From Calditrichota bacterium (GTDB lineage Bacteria; Calditrichota; Calditrichia; RBG-13-44-9): 12,412 nt of DNA. Numbering within the stretch: position 1 is the stretch's first letter; every line of letters begins with the position of its first letter. A program made the translations under genes and the position numbers. Positions 7,592-12,412 of the stretch are shown here, piece by piece. The notes beneath the pieces are model-generated. The model saw only the letters and a list, made by a program, of their open reading frames with translations, searched no databases and was not told where the DNA came from. The stretch covers positions 1-12,412 of the forward strand of contig JAFGSO010000418.1 of NCBI GenBank assembly GCA_016934605.1, read 5' to 3'.

Positions 7592-7891
7592 TCATCGAAA
7601 AGATATATCTGTGAATGTTAAACCAATTATTATTGCCAGTGTAAATACCGTTATATACACCATGGTTCTAAAAATGGGTGGTTCAAATTTAAGATGCATA
7701 AAATAATTCATCACCAGAATGCTTTTTAATCCTGCAATTAAAATGGCTATCACGATAGCAAAATTTTTAAAATTCATACCGGCAACCGTCACTGTTAGTG
7801 CCGTAAGCATCAGAAGCGCCAGCCAGACCATGATATAAGTACCGTAACCAACAATGTGTTGTGTATGTTGGTGTTCATTTTGATGCACCAT
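7592..7891 (-). CDS. coxD: cytochrome c oxidase subunit IV, CoxD/CyoD-like
   Basis: A small integral membrane subunit of 99 residues, with three probable helices (about 15-38, 43-64 and 75-95) and the family-type segment LKSILVMNYFMHLKFE near 54-69. It is thought to help assemble or stabilise subunits I and III. The frame is open further upstream, to an ATG at 7957, but that start would overlap the end of coxC by 56 bases and has no ribosome binding site. The ATG at 7891 has a strong AAGGAG six bases upstream, lies 10 bp after the coxC stop, and gives the normal family length. Histidine-rich N-terminus (HQNEHQHTQH) is typical of soluble tails in this family. Confidence 0.92.
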   Translation of the reverse strand: MVHQNEHQHTQHIVGYGTYIMVWLALLMLTALTVTVAGMNFKNFAIVIAILIAGLKSILVMNYFMHLKFEPPIFRTMVYITVFTLAIIIGLTFTDISFR

Positions 7892-7897
7892 TATGTT

Positions 7898-7903
7898 CTC
7901 CTT
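7898..7903 (-). promoter_or_regulatory. ribosome binding site that decides the coxD start
   Basis: AAGGAG lies six bases before the ATG at 7891 and overlaps the coxC stop codon (7902-7904). This is consistent with reinitiation or coupled translation of coxD after coxC, and it argues against the upstream start at 7957. Confidence 0.75.
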
Positions 7904-8684
7904 ACATTGAAACCAGATAGAATAAAGGAAAAAGAAAAATCCAGATAATGTCGACAAGATGCCAGTACAGCCCGGAATTTTCGAGTTTCACTTCGCTGGA
8001 TTTCAGCTGTTCTTCTGTAAAAACTCCCTTTACAACCACATCCATGCCGGTCACCTCTGAAGTTATTTCCTGGCTTTTCCACAGTTTCTTGCCGGTTTCG
8101 TCCGACAGCAACAGCCGTTTTCCGTTCAGATTCTGAATCTGATTCGATTTGATGGACAGGGCTCGATGTGATTTTTTCAACAGAAAATACAATAGAAACA
8201 GCATGATAACCATACCGATAATCACGTGAAGACCATGCAGACCGGTCATAGCGTAATAAAGTCCATAGAACACAATTTCTCCCTGAGGATGCTGGGTCAG
8301 TTCCTGAGATCCCGGATATATCCCGAGCTCAATTTTATGGCCCCATTCAAAATATTTATTGATCAGAAATGCAGCTCCGAAGGTGAATGTAGTTACCAGA
8401 AAAAAAATTGACAATTTCCTTCTGTCGCGCTGCAGTGCCCCCACCGCCAAAACCATGGTAAGGCTGCTGGTAAGAAGAATAATGGTATTCATGGCCCCAA
8501 CAAACTGATCCAGTTGACTGGAACCGTAATGAAACTCCTCCGGATACTTATTCAGGTAAATTGCATACAGAAGAAATAAACCACCGAATAAGAGAAATTC
8601 GGTGAAGAGAAATAACCACATTCCGATACGGGATCCGATTGGATCGTAATGTTTTTCCATGGTTAATTCAGCGGCCTGACTCAT
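7902..8684 (-). CDS. coxC: cytochrome c oxidase subunit III with a long inserted loop
   Basis: Subunit III stabilises the catalytic core of the oxidase. The 260-residue product has five probable helices, near 22-43, 62-82, 92-110, 138-170 and 240-258. Typical motifs are GMWLFLFTEFLLFGGLF (21-37), TGLHGLHVIIG (147-157) and the C-terminal GLYWHLVDIIWIFLFPLFYL (238-257). Between the last two helices lies an unusually long hydrophilic segment (about 174-235) with runs such as NGKRLLLSDETGKK and TGMDVVVKGVFTEEQ. Short bacterial subunits III usually have only about 10-15 residues here. By homology to known structures this loop should face the cytoplasm. The frame is intact and the helices on both sides are well conserved, so it is not a sequencing artefact. 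The ATG at 8684 overlaps the coxA stop as ATGA and has AGGAGG upstream, so translation is probably coupled. Confidence 0.95.
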   Translation of the reverse strand: MSQAAELTMEKHYDPIGSRIGMWLFLFTEFLLFGGLFLLYAIYLNKYPEEFHYGSSQLDQFVGAMNTIILLTSSLTMVLAVGALQRDRRKLSIFFLVTTFTFGAAFLINKYFEWGHKIELGIYPGSQELTQHPQGEIVFYGLYYAMTGLHGLHVIIGMVIMLFLLYFLLKKSHRALSIKSNQIQNLNGKRLLLSDETGKKLWKSQEITSEVTGMDVVVKGVFTEEQLKSSEVKLENSGLYWHLVDIIWIFLFPLFYLVSM

Positions 8685-10318
8685 TGCCTCTCCTCCTGGT
8701 TTCGGGGATGGTAGTATGGCTCATGTTTCACCTCAGGGATCTTATCAAAATTTTCCAATGGAGGCGGCGTTGGTACCTTCCATTCCAGGGTTGTTCCACC
8801 CCATGGATTCATCGTGGCTCTGGGTCCATATCGGAAACCTCTATATAAATTGACAAACATGATAATGATACCAATAATGAGGATCCAGGAACCGACGGTG
8901 GCTACCACATGAAGCGAATGAAATTCCGGCAGAAAATCGTAATACCGTCGCGGCATTCCCATATAGCCCAGGACAAACATGGTAAAATACAGCATATTAA
9001 AACCTACAAAAAGGAAACCCCAGGCAATATATGAAACTTTTGAATTGAACATTCGTCCGAACATTTTAGGACCCCAATAATGAAGAGCAGCGAAAAACAC
9101 AAAGCCGGTTCCGCCAAACATCACATAATGAAAATGTGCCACCACAAAATAAGTATCGTGTACATGAATATCGGTTGCCAGAGCACCAAGTATCAAGCCG
9201 GTTAATCCTCCTATGGAAAAGAGAATTATGAAAGAAATGCCATACAGAAAAGGCGGCGTAACATCAATAGAGCCTTTATACAATGTAGCCAGCCAGTTGA
9301 AAACTTTAATAGCACTGGGTATAGCAACAAGAAAGGTGAGGAATGAGAATGCCATCCGTGAGGTATCGCTGATTCCGCTGGTAAACATATGATGTCCCCA
9401 TACCAGATATCCCACAAAGGCAATCGCCAGACTGGAGAAAGCGATGGCCTTATATCCAAATATCGTTCGTCTTGCGAATGTGGGAATGATATCGGAGAGT
9501 ATTCCCATAGCTGGAAGAATCATAATATAAACTGCAGGATGGGAATAAATCCAGAAAAGATGCTGATAGAGAACCGGATCTCCTCCTTTAACCGGATCAA
9601 AAACTCCGATACCGAGCCATCTTTCCATCAGCACCAGTGCCAGGGTAATGCCAAGAATGGGTGTGGCCAGAATTTGAATCCAGCCGGTGGCATAGAGTGA
9701 CCAGCAGAACAGCGGCATTTTGAAAAAGGACATACCCGGTGCTCGCAGGCGATGCATAGTAGTAATAAAATTCAGACCGGTCAGGATAGAAGAAAATCCG
9801 AGTATAAAAGCCGCCATTACAGCTAATGCAACATTGGTACCGGTACGAAGGCTGTATGGTGCATAAAAAGTCCATCCGGTGTCAGCCGGACCGGGTCCGG
9901 TAAAAAGTGAAAGAAGAGCCAGGATGGCTCCTGTCAAATAAAACCAGTAAGACAAAAGATTCAGTCTCGGGAAAGCCACATCTCGGGCACCAATCTGCAG
10001 CGGCAGCATAAAATTTCCGAAAGCCGCTGGTATTCCCGGAATGATAAATAAAAATATCATCAATACGCCATGGAGGGTGAAAATTGAGTTATACGTATGC
10101 GCACCCATCACCGTCTCGCCGGGTGTTAGCATTTCCAGGCGCATGAGGAAACCAAGGAAGACTGCAATCAGAAAAAAAGTGAGCATACTGAATAGATACA
10201 TGATACCGATACGCTTATGATCGGTGGAGAGTAACCAGGCCAGTATACCTTTGTGGGTCTTTTCCTGATAAAAATTTTTTTCGGCGGCAAGACTACCCGC
10301 AACACTATCGGACATCAT
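8681..10318 (-). CDS. coxA: cytochrome c oxidase subunit I, type A2 active site
   Basis: This is the catalytic subunit, reducing O2 to water and pumping protons at the heme a3-CuB centre. The 545-residue product has the full set of ligands. H83 and H397 bind low-spin heme a, H395 binds heme a3, and H260, H309 and H310 bind CuB. Y264 is the cross-linked tyrosine of HPAVY. The helix VI motif reads YSHPAVY (258-264), so the glutamate of the common GHPEVY is replaced by Ala, and Tyr-Ser precede the His. This is the signature of A2-type heme-copper oxidases such as the caa3 enzymes of Thermus and Rhodothermus. D-channel residues D113 and N120 and K-channel K338 are present. The ATG at 10318 shares its A with the sco stop (TAATG) and has GAGAGG upstream. 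A second ATG follows directly. Confidence 0.98.
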   Translation of the reverse strand: MMSDSVAGSLAAEKNFYQEKTHKGILAWLLSTDHKRIGIMYLFSMLTFFLIAVFLGFLMRLEMLTPGETVMGAHTYNSIFTLHGVLMIFLFIIPGIPAAFGNFMLPLQIGARDVAFPRLNLLSYWFYLTGAILALLSLFTGPGPADTGWTFYAPYSLRTGTNVALAVMAAFILGFSSILTGLNFITTMHRLRAPGMSFFKMPLFCWSLYATGWIQILATPILGITLALVLMERWLGIGVFDPVKGGDPVLYQHLFWIYSHPAVYIMILPAMGILSDIIPTFARRTIFGYKAIAFSSLAIAFVGYLVWGHHMFTSGISDTSRMAFSFLTFLVAIPSAIKVFNWLATLYKGSIDVTPPFLYGISFIILFSIGGLTGLILGALATDIHVHDTYFVVAHFHYVMFGGTGFVFFAALHYWGPKMFGRMFNSKVSYIAWGFLFVGFNMLYFTMFVLGYMGMPRRYYDFLPEFHSLHVVATVGSWILIIGIIIMFVNLYRGFRYGPRATMNPWGGTTLEWKVPTPPPLENFDKIPEVKHEPYYHPRNQEERQ

Positions 10319-11133
10319 TAATTCCTCTCTTTCTTCCTTCGATATTTGGTCTGATATATCAGGAATATGGCAAATCCGGCTAAGAATACCAGAAAAACAG
10401 TACCAAATACTTTCATAAAATTAAAAACATAGCGTTTTCCTTCCGGATCATAACTGAAACAATATAACAATACTTTGCTAATAGTGGGACCCACACGACC
10501 CTCTGCAGCTTCAGTGATAGCCATTTTAAGGTCAAATGGCTGAAATTCGATGCCCCGGAGATAACGGCTGATTTTACCATCTGCAGACAGAACAATTAAT
10601 GCTCCTGCATGGATAAAATCCTTTCCTTCTCTTTTGTATTTGAATCCAACCGCATCGGTAAATTTATGGATTGATACACTGTCCCCCGTCACCCATTTCC
10701 ATTGTTCCTCCGGAAACGGTCCAAAACGAAAGGATTCGAAATAGTTTCTTTTCTTTTCCCGTGCCAATTCAGGCGTATCGCTGGGATCAAAACTGATGGT
10801 GAGTGCTTTATAATCCTCACCCGGTTTCAGATCCATCCGATCCAGAACATCGGCCATACCGCCCAGCAACGGGCTACAGATGCCGGGGCAGTTAAGATAA
10901 ACCAGAGAAACAACTACCGGTTTATCAATATAATCTCTGAGAAAAACAGTATCACCCTTCGAATCTATAAAACTCAGGTCAAGAGGGACGAACTCTCCCA
11001 GATGTTCAATAATACCGATCTCCTGATCGGATGGGAGGCTTGTTTGCTGGAGTTCGGCAACAACTGCCGATGAACCTGACAAAAAGAAGAAAAAAACAAT
11101 AATGAAAATGTTAAATCTCCTGGAATTTTGCAT
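10318..11133 (-). CDS. SCO1/SenC-type copper chaperone with C-terminal membrane anchor
   Basis: Sco proteins bind copper through two cysteines and a histidine and help assemble the CuA site of subunit II. From the ATG at 11133 the product has 271 residues. An N-terminal signal or anchor helix spans about 8-27. The thioredoxin-like domain carries CPGIC with C82 and C86, and the third ligand is H175 (DFIHAG). The extended C-terminus includes YCFSYDPEGKRY (224-235) and a second hydrophobic helix (about 243-260) ending in RRKKERN. That suggests a protein anchored at both ends, with the copper domain outside the cytoplasm. The frame stays open to 11292, but that longer version would overlap the marR end and hide the signal peptide inside the protein. 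The ribosome binding site of the chosen start is weak (AAGAG about ten bases upstream). It is the first gene of the oxidase block, 77 bp after marR. Confidence 0.93.
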   Translation of the reverse strand: MQNSRRFNIFIIVFFFFLSGSSAVVAELQQTSLPSDQEIGIIEHLGEFVPLDLSFIDSKGDTVFLRDYIDKPVVVSLVYLNCPGICSPLLGGMADVLDRMDLKPGEDYKALTISFDPSDTPELAREKKRNYFESFRFGPFPEEQWKWVTGDSVSIHKFTDAVGFKYKREGKDFIHAGALIVLSADGKISRYLRGIEFQPFDLKMAITEAAEGRVGPTISKVLLYCFSYDPEGKRYVFNFMKVFGTVFLVFLAGFAIFLIYQTKYRRKKERN

Positions 11134-11210
11134 AATCAATACACTCTTTTTAATAGTGGTAAAACAAGATATAAAAATAATTATCAATGAAAAAATAAGA
11201 ACATTTCCCT

Positions 11211-11822
11211 CTACACATCCGGGGAACTCACGTAGTTTGAACAATTTAACTGAATATCCGTATTTTTCAAAGACAGATTTCTTAAAATACAATAGCCGGA
11301 ATCTGCGGTTTTATCCGGCCTGAAATAAGCACATGAAAAGCATATATGTAATTCTTTCAAAATATTCTTCTTTCTCAGGTTTTCCAGAAATTTTAAAAAG
11401 AAAATCAATACCATTTCCCGGTTTTCCCGGGAAAAATGTTGCAATTCCTCCAAAATTGGATTTGTCCATTGGCTCAAAATCCCGGTCAGATGATTACCCT
11501 CCGGCGTCAGAGACAGATGGACGATACGTTTGTCAGCTTTGTCGATAGATTTTTTCACTAATCCTTTTCTTGTAAGGACTCTTAATGCATCACTTGTAGT
11601 GGCAGGTGTGAGATTAAACTGACGTGCGATTTCCGATACAGTGGATGCCCGGGTGGTTCTGCCGGATAAATAAACCAGCATCTGAATTTGAATCGGGCTG
11701 AGTTGTTCTTTTTTGGCATGTTCCCATAAAAGTGACCGGATGGTATGATACAAATGTTCCATCGCCATTATGATAACCTGATCCATCGGAATAGATTTTT
11801 GCTGATTTCTCGTCATTTTCAT
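11211..11822 (-). CDS. MarR-family regulator with a four-cysteine C-terminal extension
   Basis: A winged-helix DNA-binding regulator of 203 residues, longer than the usual 140-150. The MarR fold spans about 14-150. The recognition region is STVSEIARQFNLTPATTSDALRVLTRKGLV (60-89), and the wing includes DKADKRIVHLSLTPEG (94-109). The extra tail (about 157-203) carries C161, C164, C178 and C194 in the pattern C-x2-C-x13-C-x15-C, with H159 nearby. That arrangement could bind a metal or iron-sulfur cluster and so act as a sensor. I recall similar cysteine tails in other MarR proteins but cannot verify this here. The start may be the ATG at 11822 or the in-frame ATG at 11816; GGG seven bases before 11822 favours the former. 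It lies 77 bp upstream of sco in the same direction, with no terminator between them, so it may control and be co-transcribed with the oxidase genes. Confidence 0.9.
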   Translation of the reverse strand: MKMTRNQQKSIPMDQVIIMAMEHLYHTIRSLLWEHAKKEQLSPIQIQMLVYLSGRTTRASTVSEIARQFNLTPATTSDALRVLTRKGLVKKSIDKADKRIVHLSLTPEGNHLTGILSQWTNPILEELQHFSRENREMVLIFFLKFLENLRKKNILKELHICFSCAYFRPDKTADSGYCILRNLSLKNTDIQLNCSNYVSSPDV

Positions 11823-11856
11823 TCATTTTCCCGTTATGAAATATTGCTAAAAAAAT

Positions 11857-11869
11857 TTAGGAATCCTAA
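11857..11869. promoter_or_regulatory. 13-bp inverted repeat, candidate operator
   Basis: TTAGGAATCCTAA is a perfect dyad with 6-bp arms around one central base. It lies 35 bases upstream of the marR start and overlaps the end of the predicted -10 box and the start of transcription. MarR proteins commonly repress their own gene by binding dyads in this position, so autoregulation is the simplest reading. The arms resemble the TTAGG half-sites of DtxR-type sites, but nothing else supports that. Confidence 0.55.
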
Positions 11870-11895
11870 TATAGAAAATCAACCATTTCTGTAAA
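11868..11895 (-). promoter_or_regulatory. predicted sigma70-type promoter for marR and perhaps the oxidase operon
   Basis: On the minus strand TTTACA (11890-11895) is followed after 16 bases by TATATT (11868-11873), each matching five of six consensus bases. Transcription would begin near 11861, leaving a leader of about 40 bases. A second, weaker reading is TTGATT (11877-11882), 17 bases, TAAATT (11854-11859). Both place the inverted repeat at the promoter. Confidence 0.5.
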
Positions 11896-11953
11896 TTGAT
11901 GTGTGCAGCAAAAAGTCTGCTCTTGATATAATGCTGATTTATAAAGAACTTAC

Positions 11954-11989
11954 AAAAAAAAATCCGTGCACACTTCAGCATGCACGGAT
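11954..11989 (-). terminator. intrinsic terminator after the YceI-family gene
   Basis: On the minus strand ATCCGTGCA (11989-11981) and TGCACGGAT (11970-11962) form a perfect 9-bp GC-containing stem with a 10-base loop, followed directly by an uninterrupted T run (11962-11954). It begins 26 bases past the stop at 12016. It separates the YceI gene from marR, so marR needs its own promoter. Confidence 0.9.
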
Positions 11990-12015
11990 AACATATTTTT
12001 TATCGTCCGATATTG

Positions 12016-12412
12016 TTATGATTCACTTCCTGCTTCTTTCACCAGTTGCAGATCCAGTTTAATCTTAACATTGTCACTAACAACCAGGGAACCGGTATCC
12101 AGAGTATTATTCCATTTTACATTATAATCAAACCGGTTAATATCCATGGCTGCCTCAATTCCAATTTTTTTATTGCCCCAGGGATCGTTGATCGGACCCA
12201 GCATTTTAAAAGGCAGTTCCATTTCTTTGGTGATACCACGAATTGTTAACATTCCTGTAGCTATAAAACCATCTTCTGTTTTTCTGATATTATTACTTTC
12301 AAAAGTAATCTCCGGATAATTCTGCGCATCCAGAAAATCGCCGCTCACCAGATGTTCATCTCTCTTTTGATTGTCTGTATCAATGCTGGCAGACTTAATG
12401 GTTGCTTTAACC
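12016..12412 (-). CDS. YceI-family protein, N-terminus cut by the window edge
   Basis: YceI proteins are small, usually periplasmic lipocalin-like barrels that bind isoprenoid lipids such as polyprenyl quinone precursors; the physiological role is often unknown. The window holds the last 131 codons, with the frame open to its edge. Conserved features are KRDEHLVSGDFLDAQNYPEITFES early in the visible part (given here in two pieces: KRDEHLVSGDF, then YPEITFES), GMLTIRGITKEMELPF in the middle, and the C-terminal VSDNVKIKLDLQL. A GTG at 12348 could look like a start, but the frame and family motifs continue upstream of it. About 50-70 residues including any signal peptide should lie outside the window. 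A strong terminator follows. Any link with respiration is only suggested by position. Confidence 0.92.
   Translation of the reverse strand, partial: VKATIKSASIDTDNQKRDEHLVSGDFLDAQNYPEITFESNNIRKTEDGFIATGMLTIRGITKEMELPFKMLGPINDPWGNKKIGIEAAMDINRFDYNVKWNNTLDTGSLVVSDNVKIKLDLQLVKEAGSES

Noticed and set aside
7892..7957. Longer coxD starting at 7957
   Set aside because: It overlaps the conserved end of coxC and has no ribosome binding site, while AAGGAG sits six bases before the ATG at 7891.
11134..11210. Possible Fur-type site or own promoter for sco in the AT-rich marR-sco gap (GATAAT-like sequence)
   Set aside because: AT richness alone gives such matches. No pair of -35 and -10 boxes with proper spacing and no full inverted repeat was found.
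11134..11292. N-terminal extension of the Sco protein to an ATG at 11292
   Set aside because: It would overlap the marR end in another frame and place the signal peptide inside the protein. The ATG at 11133 begins right before that peptide.
12346..12348. GTG as the start of the YceI-family gene
   Set aside because: The same frame continues upstream to the window edge with family-typical sequence (KRDEHL), so the gene is truncated by the window and does not start here.

Overview
The window is a compact, AT-leaning bacterial segment in which every convincing gene lies on the minus strand. It encodes aerobic energy metabolism: a complete caa3-type cytochrome c oxidase locus and a lipoate-dependent 2-oxoacid dehydrogenase locus. 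Good Shine-Dalgarno sequences precede most genes, which argues against core Bacteroidia, where they are rare. The fused E1 alpha-beta dehydrogenase, the caa3 oxidase with an A2-type active site, and heptamer repeats in a spacer suggest a free-living aerobe, possibly in the wider FCB group (Calditrichota, Neomarinimicrobiota, Rhodothermota or similar). That placement is inference only. No mobile elements, tRNAs, rRNAs or CRISPR arrays were seen.

Layout in transcription order, from high to low coordinates: (a) the 3' part of a YceI-family gene (12016-12412), closed by a strong intrinsic terminator (11954-11989). (b) A MarR-family regulator with a four-cysteine tail (11211-11822). Its promoter overlaps a perfect 13-bp inverted repeat. 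(c) The oxidase block: sco (10318-11133), coxA (8681-10318), coxC (7902-8684), coxD (7592-7891), coxB with a C-terminal cytochrome c domain (6624-7583), and ctaB, heme O synthase (5740-6603). Genes overlap or are separated by at most 20 bp, so this is very probably one operon, perhaps starting at the marR promoter. (d) The dehydrogenase block: fused E1 alpha-beta (3616-5625), E2 (2218-3537) and lipA (1216-2097). (e) The 5' 339 codons of a polytopic membrane protein that leaves the window at base 1. It is not recognised with certainty.

How the genes fit together: Sco would help load copper into the CuA site of CoxB. CtaB makes heme O, the precursor of heme A. CoxA, B, C and D form a terminal oxidase with its own tethered cytochrome c. 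LipA makes the lipoyl cofactor on the lipoyl domain of E2, which carries acyl groups produced by E1. The E3 subunit (dihydrolipoamide dehydrogenase), lipoyl/octanoyl transferase and heme A synthase are not in the window. No gene here is clearly outside known families. The less ordinary points are the regulator with its operator-like palindrome, a long insertion in CoxC, the A2 active site, the gene order with coxB last, the heptamer-phased spacer between E2 and lipA, and the unidentified membrane protein.
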